Part shown: positions 1 through 7,627 of the stretch, piece after piece | Position numbering within the stretch: position 1 is the stretch's first letter | Layout: each line of letters begins with the position of its first letter | NCBI GenBank assembly: GCA_964384625.1 | Contig: CAYLNH010000245.1 | Location: 1-11,115, forward strand | DNA length: 11,115 nt | Reading direction: 5' to 3' | Source of the DNA: CAYLNH01 sp964384625 | GTDB taxonomy: Bacteria; Verrucomicrobiota; Lentisphaeria; JABSQK01 | Position numbers and translations under genes: made by a program | The notes under the pieces: generated by a model | Databases searched by the model: none | Seen by the model: the letters and a program-made list of their open reading frames with translations, nothing else | Told to the model about the DNA's origin: nothing

Positions 1-236
1 CAAACTGGTTGCAACGAATGCCCCCATCCCGCTACATTGGAAGATCCGCTCCAACGGCGACTCGCGAAGGCGACCCGTCCGTTCCGTGCATGCCGGCCGC
101 AGGCCGAGACCATCCAAGTCCATCGAGCTCTTCAGCAGGCATCACCGTTGGACTGATTCGATTGCATCTGCCGGCGACGCTCCTTCGCCGTTGGCTACGG
201 CGGACAAGCTGTCACGAAGTGTATGAATCAATCAGG
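1..236. other. Gene-free stretch downstream of the vWA operon
   Basis: No convincing coding sequence is seen here. A reading frame does run across the segment on the plus strand, but it continues antisense into the last operon gene and its translation has no recognisable domain. The stretch holds short inverted repeats: TTGGA/TCCAA around 38-57, GGCGA/TCGCC at 173-189, and CGCCG/CGGCG at 186-202. None is followed by a T-tract on the minus strand, so I cannot call a classical intrinsic terminator for the operon that ends at 237. Positions 183-211 resemble sequence found in the other intergenic regions of this window. Confidence 0.6.
183..211. repeat. Short palindromic intergenic repeat, copy 1
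   Basis: This 29-bp segment contains a 5-bp perfect stem (CGCCG 186-190, CGGCG 198-202) with a 7-nt loop. Its right half, 197-209 (ACGGCGGACAAGC), recurs identically at 10984-10996. Its whole length aligns, with a few mismatches and one indel, to 9637-9664 (CTTCGCC…GGCT…CG…CGGACA…GCTG). All three copies are non-coding. I read it as a dispersed REP-like or MITE-like unit. Its function is unknown, and three diverged copies are thin evidence for a family. Confidence 0.5.
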
Positions 237-2441
237 CTAGATCAATCCCCACTTCTTGCGCAGGATCCAGTACAGCGAGAACAGCCCCAGGATAATCACG
301 CCCCACCACCAACTGGACCACAAGGGCAGGCGGCGGACGATGTCCTCTTCCTTCGGCAGCAGGTTGATTTCCTCGACCAGGCGGTCGAGATCGCCGATGC
401 GGCCGAAGCTCCCCTTGGTCAGCCGGCTGATGTCCTGCAGTGATCCGAAGCGGGCGGGCTGGCCGACTTTCTCCAGGGTCTTCTGCCCGACCTGAATCTC
501 CGTGACCAGCCGATGGCCGGCTTCCGGGCATTCGACCTCGAGCTTGAAGGCGCCGGCGCGCTGCGGCGTGAAGCTCCCCTGGAAAACGCCCCAGCCGCCC
601 TCCACCGGAGTGAGTTCCAGGCGCTCGCCTTTCTTCGCCGGTCCGGAAACGCCGGCCATGACCGTCCCCTTGGTCAACGGAAATCCGCTCTGATCGAAGA
701 CCGTCGCCTGAAAGAAGACCTCCTCGCCCTGCTGCGGGTTCTCCGGCGTATAGAACACCCGGATGCCCTTGTCGTGTGACAGATGCCGCGGGTGCGCCAT
801 CCAGCGCACCACCTGCCCCCAGAACCGGTAGTGATAGGTGTCCTCGACCCCGCGCCGCCAACGCCAGGCGCTGTCGGTGCCCATGAACAGCACGTTGCCG
901 TTGCCGTAGGGGCGCGCCACCAGCAGCGGCAGACGGCCCCACTGGTTGCGCAGCGTCGCGTGCACCGCCAACACGTCCGCCCCCGGTTTGGCCTTTTTGA
1001 CCGCGGCGTTCCAGTAGAACCCCGGCAGGTTGCGCCAGAGAAAACTGTTGCCCGACGGCGAATCGGCCAGCATCGTCAGCAGATGGTCCGACCCCAGACT
1101 GGTCAGCGCCAGTTTCGATTCCTTGCGGAAGCTGATGCCTTTCGGTTTGGCCGCGTCGAGCACGACCGGCAGCATATCCTTCACCGGCGACTGCAGCCAG
1201 GTGAGATGGCGGCCGCGAATGCCCGGCAGGAAGACCAGCCCGCTGCCCTGCTGTTCGACGATGCCTTTGACCAGTTCCAGTTGGTCCGCGGTCAACTCGT
1301 TCCCGCCGACGCCGACGTCGCCGAGGAAGACGACATCGTACTTGCTGATTTCGTCTTTCTTCTCGGGGAACTTCTTGATGTAGTCTTTGCCGCCGCCGCG
1401 TTTCATGCCGGGGTGCATCAGCAGGCAATGCACCGTGACGCCGGGATCGCGGGACAGCGCATTGCGCAGGAAGCGGTACTCCCAGCGGGGCAGGGAGTCC
1501 ACCACCAGGACCTGGAGTTGTTCCTCGCGCACCGAGACCTTGAACATGCGCTTGTTGTTCTTGAAGTCGTGTTCGTCTTTCTGCTTCGGGACGTCGAGCG
1601 TCAATGTGTGTTCGCCCAGGACCTTGGCCTGCCACAGGATCGTCTCGTGCACGGCCTGGCCGGCCGGGACGAAGACCTCCTTCTCAATCGTGCCGCTGAG
1701 CGACGATGTCAGCTTGACTTTGACGCGGAGGTCGTGCGGCATGCGGCTCTGCAGACGGAACGGGATGACGACGCGTTCCTTGTGCAGGCAGAAGGCCGGC
1801 GCCTTGGCGTCCTCGATGGCCAGATCCGGCAGGAACTCGTCGCTGCCCACGGCCACCGTGAAAATGCGTCCCTGTTTCATACGGATCTGGGTGGCCGCCG
1901 CCATGGGCGAGCCGCCGAGATTCCAGTCGCCGTCGCTGACGACCAGCACGGCGCGCAGATTGTCGTAGCGCTCGGCGAACGTTCGCAGCGCCTCGTTCAG
2001 ATTGGAACCGCGCGGCGCCGTCGGACCTTCGGGGTTGCGTGAATAGTCCGACAGTTTCTCACGATGCACTTTGTAGCGGTCGGTCAGGCGAAGCCAGAAT
2101 TCACGCTTCACCTGCTGTTCGACCCAGTGGCGGCGGGTCACCAGGTCGTTGGTCGGCAGCAGGACGTCCTCGGTCTTCATGCTGCCGGTGTCGTCAGTCA
2201 GAATGACGACCTCCGGATTGCGCTTCAGCGTTTCGCGCAGGACGCGTTCGGGCCGGACAATCGTGAACAGCAGCAGAACGAGGATCGCGCCGCGCAACAG
2301 TTCGAGCACGACCTGGCGCCAGCCCAGATGGCCGCGCTGCCAGTGGGCCACGCCAAGGACCACCATCAAGACGGCCAGGACGATAACGAACACCATGCCG
2401 GCGATGCCCGGAAGTTGCGTATCCCATTCAGCCCATTGCAT
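237..2441 (-). CDS. Membrane protein with vWA and glutamine-amidotransferase-like domains
   Basis: A 734-residue protein. Two membrane helices (about 11-33 and 44-62) come first. A von Willebrand A domain (about 77-200) follows, with a MIDAS-like D83-x-T85-x-S87 and the distal acidic loop S169-D170-G171-D172. Next is a beta-rich linker, then a class-I glutamine-amidotransferase-like region (about 305-430 and 505-550, including LPGIRG at 405-410). An Ig-like segment (about 560-655) and a final helix (about 711-727) with a short basic tail complete it. I see no nucleophilic Cys in the expected elbow, so the amidotransferase-like part is probably not catalytic. This architecture is common in MoxR/DUF58 operons of Planctomycetota and relatives. 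Most of the protein should face the periplasm. It is the last gene of the operon. Its ATG lies inside the end of the upstream gene (14-nt overlap) and follows AAGGA with 8-nt spacing, suggesting translational coupling. The exact role is unknown. Confidence 0.88.
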   Translation of the reverse strand: MQWAEWDTQLPGIAGMVFVIVLAVLMVVLGVAHWQRGHLGWRQVVLELLRGAILVLLLFTIVRPERVLRETLKRNPEVVILTDDTGSMKTEDVLLPTNDLVTRRHWVEQQVKREFWLRLTDRYKVHREKLSDYSRNPEGPTAPRGSNLNEALRTFAERYDNLRAVLVVSDGDWNLGGSPMAAATQIRMKQGRIFTVAVGSDEFLPDLAIEDAKAPAFCLHKERVVIPFRLQSRMPHDLRVKVKLTSSLSGTIEKEVFVPAGQAVHETILWQAKVLGEHTLTLDVPKQKDEHDFKNNKRMFKVSVREEQLQVLVVDSLPRWEYRFLRNALSRDPGVTVHCLLMHPGMKRGGGKDYIKKFPEKKDEISKYDVVFLGDVGVGGNELTADQLELVKGIVEQQGSGLVFLPGIRGRHLTWLQSPVKDMLPVVLDAAKPKGISFRKESKLALTSLGSDHLLTMLADSPSGNSFLWRNLPGFYWNAAVKKAKPGADVLAVHATLRNQWGRLPLLVARPYGNGNVLFMGTDSAWRWRRGVEDTYHYRFWGQVVRWMAHPRHLSHDKGIRVFYTPENPQQGEEVFFQATVFDQSGFPLTKGTVMAGVSGPAKKGERLELTPVEGGWGVFQGSFTPQRAGAFKLEVECPEAGHRLVTEIQVGQKTLEKVGQPARFGSLQDISRLTKGSFGRIGDLDRLVEEINLLPKEEDIVRRLPLWSSWWWGVIILGLFSLYWILRKKWGLI

Positions 2442-4389
2442 CAGCGGTTTCCTTTGCAGTCAATCTGGAGGGCAGCGTCAGCAGGCTTTCCAGCACCATG
2501 ACGATCAGCATGAGATAGAGCATCAGCCGCCAGATCTCGCTGGGCATGGCGTCCTTGCCTTCGCCCTTGTTCTGCGTGAACAGGTGCAGCGGTACACTGC
2601 CGAAGAGGTCGTCGATCTTGTCGCGCGTGACGGTTTTCGGGAGGTCCTCGGACCGCGGGCGATTGAGTGCGATCCGGCGATCGCCGAGTTCATAGACGCC
2701 GGCATTCCAGCGCGGGTCGCCCTTGGTCCCGGCCAGCGGGCGCCAGTCCTCGGCCGGCCCGGGCTCGAACGCGCCGCAGTCGAGCATGCGGCTCTTGGCC
2801 AGACGCTTGCCGCCCTGGTACAACAGCCGCTGCAGCAGCGGCACCAGTACCGTGCTGTGATGCAGATCCGACCAGTCCGGGTGCGGCAGGACGGCGCCGG
2901 CCGCCACCTGCCCGCGCCCCAGACGCAGGCGCACCAGAAACGGCCGGTCGTCGGCGAATTCAGCCAGGGTCTCGCCGGCCGCCAGCGGTTCCCGCCGCCG
3001 CGTTATGCTCAACTCGTCGACGGGCAACACCCAGCCGGAGGCCGTATTCGCCAAGGGCCCGTGCTGCCGGTCCCAGTGGACCACATCGAAAAACTTGTCG
3101 CCCGGAGCCTGCTGGATGTCGCCCCACGACAATTTGCCCAGCAGCGAGCCGGCGCCTTTCTCGGGCGGCAGGCAGAAGAGTACGCCGCCGTCTTCAACGA
3201 ACTGCTGCAGCCGCTCCTGCGCCGGCGCCGGCGGCAGCGTGCCTTGCCAGATCACCAGGGCTTTGTTACTGAGATCAACCTGGGCGAAGTCCTTCGGCGC
3301 CTTCAGCTCCGTCTGCGACAGCACCGCCGCCGCCGGCTGCAGATAGCGCCCGGCCGCCAGGTTCTCGGCGATGACGGCGCTGTGCAGCGGCCGGTCTTCG
3401 TCGAAGACAAACCAGGCGCGGTTGTCTTGCTCGTTGCTGTCGTCGGGCAGCCACATCCTGCCCCAGCCCCGGCCGGTGCCCGCGGCCAGCTTGACCCGGT
3501 GCTTGACCGTCAGTTCGCCGCCCTCCAGAACCGTGTCCAGGTCTTCCTCGGGCTGGGCGCCCAACTGGACCTTGACCGGAAACTCGGCCGCCGCCTCGCC
3601 GTGCTTGATGACGTCGAAGGCGAGCTGCAGTTCGGGTTTGCCCAGGGTCTGATAGCGGACGACATCGCGCAGGGCCAGGGTCAGGTTGCCGTCGCCCGCC
3701 GCCGGCAGGGCGAGCAGGCGGAATTGCAGGTTGCGGTCGAGACTGCGGAACTGGGTCATCAAGGTTTCCCAGCCGGTCTGGTCCGGATGCCAGTTGGAGT
3801 GCTGCAGATCGGAAACAACCCAGATCTCCGTCCGCCCGGTTTCGTTGTCGATCATGTAGGTCAGCGCGGCTTCGAGCATGGCCGGGATGTCGGCGGCGCA
3901 GTCGGTGGGCTGCGTCGTCGGCAGTTCGGGCAGGAGGTCGGGGTTCGGCACTTCCTGCGGCTGCAGCATGGCGTTTTCGACCAGCACCAGCCGGGCGTTC
4001 CGGTTGTTGCGTTCGATGCCCGCGGTGATCAGTTCCAGCGCGTGCTGCCGTTTTGATTTGCCGGCGCCGTCGGTCTCGGCCTCCATGCTGGCGGAGCGGT
4101 CGAGTACGAGGATAATGGTCTCGGGCGGCCCGCGGAAGGCGACGCCCAGCCAGCCGCCGACCACCGGGCGGCTGAGCGCGAAGACCAGGAAGGCGACGGC
4201 CAGCATCCGGCACAGCAGAATCAGGAGCTGCTTGATCCGGGCCTGCCGGGTGGAATGCCGGGTGGCCGCCAGCAGGAACATCATCGCGGCCCAGTTCATC
4301 GAACGGAAACGCAGACGGTTCAGCAGATGGATAATCAGCGGGACCAGCACCAGCGGCAGGCCCCATAGAATCCATCTCTGTTCAAACAT
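2428..4389 (-). CDS. BatA-type membrane protein with vWA domain
   Basis: A 653-residue protein. The N-terminus matches the BatA double-transmembrane module: helices at about 8-24 and 54-74, separated by an IHLLNRLRFRS-type motif (20-30). A vWA domain then starts at about 90 with an intact MIDAS (D97-x-S99-x-S101) and a distal acidic residue in VVSD (D194). A long periplasmic-type region follows, including a GATase-like fold fragment (about 375-410, ending in GGVLFCLPPE). A C-terminal helix lies at about 619-639. BatA-like proteins belong to MoxR-linked operons implicated in envelope stress tolerance and metal-dependent complex assembly. The gene begins 15 nt after the stop of the TPR gene, with only a weak ribosome site (GGGA), so co-translation is likely. 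The family assignment is firm. The substrate is unknown. Confidence 0.9.
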   Translation of the reverse strand: MFEQRWILWGLPLVLVPLIIHLLNRLRFRSMNWAAMMFLLAATRHSTRQARIKQLLILLCRMLAVAFLVFALSRPVVGGWLGVAFRGPPETIILVLDRSASMEAETDGAGKSKRQHALELITAGIERNNRNARLVLVENAMLQPQEVPNPDLLPELPTTQPTDCAADIPAMLEAALTYMIDNETGRTEIWVVSDLQHSNWHPDQTGWETLMTQFRSLDRNLQFRLLALPAAGDGNLTLALRDVVRYQTLGKPELQLAFDVIKHGEAAAEFPVKVQLGAQPEEDLDTVLEGGELTVKHRVKLAAGTGRGWGRMWLPDDSNEQDNRAWFVFDEDRPLHSAVIAENLAAGRYLQPAAAVLSQTELKAPKDFAQVDLSNKALVIWQGTLPPAPAQERLQQFVEDGGVLFCLPPEKGAGSLLGKLSWGDIQQAPGDKFFDVVHWDRQHGPLANTASGWVLPVDELSITRRREPLAAGETLAEFADDRPFLVRLRLGRGQVAAGAVLPHPDWSDLHHSTVLVPLLQRLLYQGGKRLAKSRMLDCGAFEPGPAEDWRPLAGTKGDPRWNAGVYELGDRRIALNRPRSEDLPKTVTRDKIDDLFGSVPLHLFTQNKGEGKDAMPSEIWRLMLYLMLIVMVLESLLTLPSRLTAKETADAMG

Positions 4390-4404
4390 TGCAGCGGTTC
4401 CCGT

Positions 4405-6459
4405 CTACTTCAGTCGTTTCAGTTCGGCCAGGGCCCAGATGTGCTCCACGAACGTGGTGATCTGCATGGCCACGACGCGTTCAAGGAGGTCCTTGGCCCG
4501 GGCGCTGTTGCCGTTGAGCAATTCCGTCTGCGCCGTGTAGAAGAGGGCTTCGCATTCGCGGCCGCGGCGCCGGAACGGGTCCTTCGTTGCCGTCGCGCGT
4601 TGGCGCAGTTCGGCGGCGGTGAGCTGTCCGAGAAGGTACGCGAAGATCTCTTTCGCCCACGGGTCGGCCGCGTCGCCGCGGGCTTGCACGAACCCGGCCA
4701 GCGCCTCGTTGTCGGCGATCTTCCGGCGGCGGCGCAGCAGGTGCAGCCAGATGCGGGCGTGGTCGTCTTCGGGATTCTGGGTGAGAAGGTATTCCTCCAG
4801 CAGTTCGATGGCTTCCGGCAGCTTGTTGTGGCGGGCGTACAGCAGGGCGCGCGGGCGCAGCAGACCGCGCTGCAGCCCCTTCCGGGCGGCGGTTTCGAAG
4901 TCGGCGGCGGCGGCGTCGACGTTGCCGGCGCGTTCATGGGCGGCGGCGCGCAGCAGATAAGCGCGGGCCGTGTCCGGCTCCTTCTTGAGATGACCGTTGA
5001 TCAGGGCGAGGGCGCGCTCGACCTGCATCACGTCAATGCAGTACTTGGCCCAGATCAGTTCCTCGTCCGGCATCAGCGGCTGGCGCTGGAGCAGGGCGGC
5101 GGCGGCCCTGGCGTAGCCGGCATGGTCGTGACGAGCCGCCAGTGCGTCGAGTAACTGGAAGTGGACGACATGCAGTTCCGGATGGGCGTTGCGGACGGCG
5201 CGGAAACCTTTGACGGCGGCGGCGTAGTCCTGCCGGCGGTCGGCGGCGCGCGCCGCCAGCAGCGGTTGCGGGTCGATCTTCGGCAGTTGGCGCAGGCGGT
5301 CGGCGCGCGTCTTCAGCTTGGCCGCCAGTTTGCTCCCGGGATCGCTGACGCGCTTGGCCGCGGCATAGCGTTCGTACAGCGCCGCCGCCTTGGCGAAACG
5401 TCCCTCGTGTTCGGCGCGGACGGCCATCTCCTGCAGGACCAGCGCGTCGATGATGGAGTTCTGCGGCGGCATCCCGAGGATGCGTTCGTTGACTTCGTCA
5501 AGCTTCTCGGGGGCGTAGACGGCGACCTGCCCGGCCAGTCGGAACAGGGCGCGCTCGGTCTCGGCGGCGGCATAGATCTTGTCCCAGTCGGCTTTCGGCA
5601 TGTCCATCTCGAGCTGCTTGTTGAACAGCCGCAGCATGTGGAACATCAGTGCCGGGTCGCCGGTGCCGCTGAGCAGTTCCTGGACTTCCGTTTCGAAGCC
5701 CTGCTCGAGCAGCTCGGTGGCCAGCAGGCGAGTCACGTCGACGCCGGCGCGCCGGACATTGGCGATCTCGAGCAGGCGCGGGACGACGTGGGCGGCGTCG
5801 AGCTTGCCGGCCAGTCCGACATAGAAACTCAGCTCGAGGGCGGTGCGCAGCGGGTTGAGCCGGCGGTAGCGATGGAGCCGTTGGCCGGCGTTCTCCCAGG
5901 TTTGCCGCTGCAGACCGCCGCGGCGCACGGCGAGGGCGGCGATCGCCACGGCCAGCCGGTCCTGCGTCACGTACCACAGGTTGCGGGCGTGGAAGACCGT
6001 GCGTTTGTCGAGCTGCAGGCCGTACATCACCAGCATCTGCTTGCGCGTCGGATTCGGGTCGCGATAGAGGCAGTAGTCGAAGAGGCCGATCAGCTGTTTG
6101 CGGCGGTCCTGCGGCTGTTGCTTCAGATGGTCCAGGATCAGCCCCGCCGGCTTGGCCTTCAGGAGGACCTCGAGACCGCGTTCCAGGCCCTTCTCGAATT
6201 TCGGTTTGACGCGAATCGCCAGCAGCAGATCGAAGGTCCGGAAGCCCGCCTTCTCGACCAGTTCCTGCCATTCGGTTTCGGCGCGGCCGCCGTTTTCGAT
6301 TTCGTCGATGACCGCATCGATCTCCCGGTCCGCCCCGGGGATGACGTGCCAGTCCGCGGCGCGGGCCGGCAGGGCCAGAAACAGTGCCGCCGCCAGCAGG
6401 AGCAGGCGTCGGGTCTGCGGTTGTCTGCGATTGTTCTTCGGCATGTTCGGTCCAGTCAT
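4405..6459 (-). CDS. Secreted TPR-repeat protein of the DUF58/Bat operon
   Basis: A 684-residue protein. The open frame continues upstream into the DUF58 gene, but I start it at ATG 6459 (MTGPNMPKNN), where a classical Sec signal peptide appears: basic RRQPQTRR (11-18), a hydrophobic core (19-30) and an Ala-Arg-Ala cleavage site near 32-34. ATG 6444 (five codons later) is an alternative. Neither start has a strong Shine-Dalgarno sequence. The body is almost entirely alpha-helical and rich in Ala, Leu and Arg. TPR-like helix pairs are clearest from about 340 to the end (for example 497-530, 533-562, 635-680). The final segment, with FYTAQTELLNGNSARAKDLL, resembles C-terminal TPRs of NlpI-type scaffolds. 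No catalytic motif is visible. It is probably a periplasmic scaffold for the membrane vWA proteins encoded downstream. The N-terminal third (40-330) is not recognised beyond being helical. Confidence 0.78.
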   Translation of the reverse strand: MTGPNMPKNNRRQPQTRRLLLLAAALFLALPARAADWHVIPGADREIDAVIDEIENGGRAETEWQELVEKAGFRTFDLLLAIRVKPKFEKGLERGLEVLLKAKPAGLILDHLKQQPQDRRKQLIGLFDYCLYRDPNPTRKQMLVMYGLQLDKRTVFHARNLWYVTQDRLAVAIAALAVRRGGLQRQTWENAGQRLHRYRRLNPLRTALELSFYVGLAGKLDAAHVVPRLLEIANVRRAGVDVTRLLATELLEQGFETEVQELLSGTGDPALMFHMLRLFNKQLEMDMPKADWDKIYAAAETERALFRLAGQVAVYAPEKLDEVNERILGMPPQNSIIDALVLQEMAVRAEHEGRFAKAAALYERYAAAKRVSDPGSKLAAKLKTRADRLRQLPKIDPQPLLAARAADRRQDYAAAVKGFRAVRNAHPELHVVHFQLLDALAARHDHAGYARAAAALLQRQPLMPDEELIWAKYCIDVMQVERALALINGHLKKEPDTARAYLLRAAAHERAGNVDAAAADFETAARKGLQRGLLRPRALLYARHNKLPEAIELLEEYLLTQNPEDDHARIWLHLLRRRRKIADNEALAGFVQARGDAADPWAKEIFAYLLGQLTAAELRQRATATKDPFRRRGRECEALFYTAQTELLNGNSARAKDLLERVVAMQITTFVEHIWALAELKRLK

Positions 6460-6484
6460 TCGATCAGGTTTGCCGCCGCCGTTC

Positions 6485-6507
6485 GCTGGTGCCGGCGTCG
6501 CACCAGC
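6485..6507. repeat. Intercistronic perfect inverted repeat
   Basis: GCTGGTGC (6485-6492) and GCACCAGC (6500-6507) form a perfect 8-bp stem with a 7-nt loop. It sits in the 71-nt gap between the DUF58 stop (6531) and the TPR start (6459). No T-tract follows on the minus strand, so an mRNA-stabilising or processing hairpin, or an attenuator, is more likely than a full terminator. Confidence 0.6.
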
Positions 6508-6530
6508 AGCGCGCTCCGGGGATCCTGCGG

Positions 6531-7430
6531 TTACTTCCTCATGCGTTCCAACAGGAAGGAACTGAGGACCTCCTCGTGGTCTTTCTCCATGTTGATCATC
6601 TGGTAGTCGGCGCCGTGTTCGTCGCACCCGCGTTTCATGTTGGCCATGTAGACGTGCAGCGCGTTGAGATAGTCGTCCTTCACGGTATTCGGTTCGGTGA
6701 CCATGCTGTAGCTGCTTTCCATATCGACGAAACGGATCGGCCGGTCGAAGTCGAAGTCCACCTCTTTCGGGTCCAGCAGGTGGAAGACGCTCAGGTCGTG
6801 GTTGCGAAACTGCATGTGATGGAAGCAATCCATCAGCGGCGGCAGTTCCGTGAAGAAATCGCTCATCACCACCACCATGGCGCGGCGCTTGAATTTCTCC
6901 GCCAGGTTGTGCAGGACCGTGACCACGTCGGTCTTGCCCCGGGGCTTGACCGCGGCGAGCGTGTCGAAGATCGCCTTCAGATGCGCCGGACTGCTGCGGG
7001 CGGGGATGTCGACCGTCACGTCCTCGTTGAAGACCTGCAGGCCGACGTGGTCGCCCTGGTGCACCGCCATGTAGGCCAGGGTCGCGGCCAGCTTGCGGGC
7101 GTAGGCGAACTTCGTGCCGCGGTCCGCGATGAATCCCATGGATTTGCTCGCGTCCAGCACCAGGAACAGACGCATGTTGGTGTCGGCCTCGAATTCCTTC
7201 AGGTAGTAGCGGTCCGTCTTGGCGTAGACCCGCCAGTCGATGAACCGGATGTCGTCGCCCGGCACGTACTTGCGGTATTCGGCGAACTCGACGCTCGAGC
7301 CGTGATGCGGGCTGCGGTGCATGCCGGAGAAGCTGCCTTCCACCAGGCCGTAGGGCAACACGGGCAGGCGCGAGAGCCGCGAGATCAACTCGTGGTCCAC
7401 AAAGTCGCTATGATCGCCGAACTCGCTCAA
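6531..7430 (-). CDS. DUF58 family protein
   Basis: A 299-residue cytoplasmic protein, the usual length for this family. The DUF58 signature is clear: HRSPHHG (38-44), SVEFAEYRKYVPGDD (46-60), IRFIDWRVYAKTDRYYLK (61-78). A degenerate vWA fold follows with an intact DxSxS (D93, S95, S97) and a distal Asp in VMSDF (D191). I chose the TTG at 7430 because the family-like sequence begins there and GGGGAAG lies just upstream. The longer open frame, to 7652, runs through promoter-like AT-rich DNA and adds about 74 residues foreign to the family. DUF58 proteins normally partner a MoxR AAA+ ATPase encoded next door, but none is found here. This gene is first in a minus-strand operon with the TPR, BatA-like and vWA/GATase-like genes. 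It probably links the ATPase to the membrane vWA proteins. Confidence 0.9.
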   Translation of the reverse strand: MSEFGDHSDFVDHELISRLSRLPVLPYGLVEGSFSGMHRSPHHGSSVEFAEYRKYVPGDDIRFIDWRVYAKTDRYYLKEFEADTNMRLFLVLDASKSMGFIADRGTKFAYARKLAATLAYMAVHQGDHVGLQVFNEDVTVDIPARSSPAHLKAIFDTLAAVKPRGKTDVVTVLHNLAEKFKRRAMVVVMSDFFTELPPLMDCFHHMQFRNHDLSVFHLLDPKEVDFDFDRPIRFVDMESSYSMVTEPNTVKDDYLNALHVYMANMKRGCDEHGADYQMINMEKDHEEVLSSFLLERMRK

Positions 7431-7443
7431 GGAAGAAACTTCC
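7431..7443 (-). promoter_or_regulatory. Hairpin over the ribosome-binding region of the DUF58 gene
   Basis: Directly before the TTG start, the minus strand reads GGAAG-TTT-CTTCC, a perfect 5-bp stem with a 3-nt loop. The left arm overlaps the best Shine-Dalgarno candidate (GGGGAAG). In mRNA this could partly hide the ribosome site. The geometry is visible in the sequence, but the regulatory effect is inference. Confidence 0.4.
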
Positions 7444-7496
7444 CCTTTCTCCGGTTGACATCCCAGTAAGGTAATAGACGCACAGGAAAAGAATAA

Positions 7497-7502
7497 ATTA
7501 TA
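7497..7502 (-). promoter_or_regulatory. Minus-strand -10 box (TATAAT) for the DUF58 operon
   Basis: A perfect TATAAT on the minus strand lies in an AT-rich patch, unlike the surrounding GC-rich DNA. Transcription would begin near 7490, giving a leader of about 60 nt to the TTG at 7430. No good -35 is present at 16-18 bp spacing (best match TGGATT), so an activator or an alternative upstream contact may be needed. Confidence 0.5.
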
Positions 7503-7521
7503 CCCTGACTGCCTCAAAAAT

Positions 7522-7540
7522 CCACGGTCACGGCCCGTGG
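7522..7540. promoter_or_regulatory. Inverted repeat upstream of the DUF58 promoter, possible operator
   Basis: CCACGG (7522-7527) and CCGTGG (7535-7540) form a perfect 6-bp inverted repeat with a 7-nt centre. It lies 19-38 bp upstream of the minus-strand TATAAT, so it abuts the -35 region. It also lies about 80 bp upstream of the plus-strand TATATT box. A transcription-factor site acting on one or both divergent genes is plausible but not shown. Confidence 0.4.
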
Positions 7541-7621
7541 AAACGCGGATTTGCCCCGCCCGGCAGAATTTTCCCGGCCCTTCTTCCCGCAGCGCCGACT
7601 TCATTAACCGCACTCGCCTTG

Positions 7622-7627
7622 TATATT
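7622..7627 (+). promoter_or_regulatory. Plus-strand -10 box (TATATT) for the URO-D-like gene
   Basis: TATATT lies 42 nt before the ATG at 7670. The -35 at 17 bp spacing is poor (CTTCAT, 7599-7604). The predicted leader is about 36 nt. The same TATATT hexamer appears before the oxidoreductase gene, which may point to similar sigma factor use. Confidence 0.4.

Noticed and set aside
783..2042. A 419-codon plus-strand open frame opposite the vWA/GATase-like gene
   Set aside because: Antisense shadow of a well-supported gene, with no domain and low-complexity composition.
2149..4056. A 635-codon plus-strand open frame opposite the BatA-like gene
   Set aside because: It is fully antisense to a gene with clear domains. 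Its translation is rich in Arg, Gln, His and Pro with no motif. Long antisense frames are expected in GC-rich DNA with a strong third-codon bias.
5161..6606. A 481-codon plus-strand open frame opposite the TPR gene
   Set aside because: Antisense shadow. The Gln/Val/Arg-rich translation mirrors the TPR protein's codon bias and contains no recognised motif.
6460..6828. Upstream extension of the TPR gene into the DUF58 gene
   Set aside because: It would overlap the end of DUF58 by about 300 nt and bury a clear Sec signal peptide inside the protein.
7455..7483. Perfect TTGACA on the plus strand as a -35 for the URO-D-like gene
   Set aside because: No acceptable -10 lies at 16-18 bp. The hexamer falls in the leader of the minus-strand operon, nearly 200 bp from the plus-strand start.
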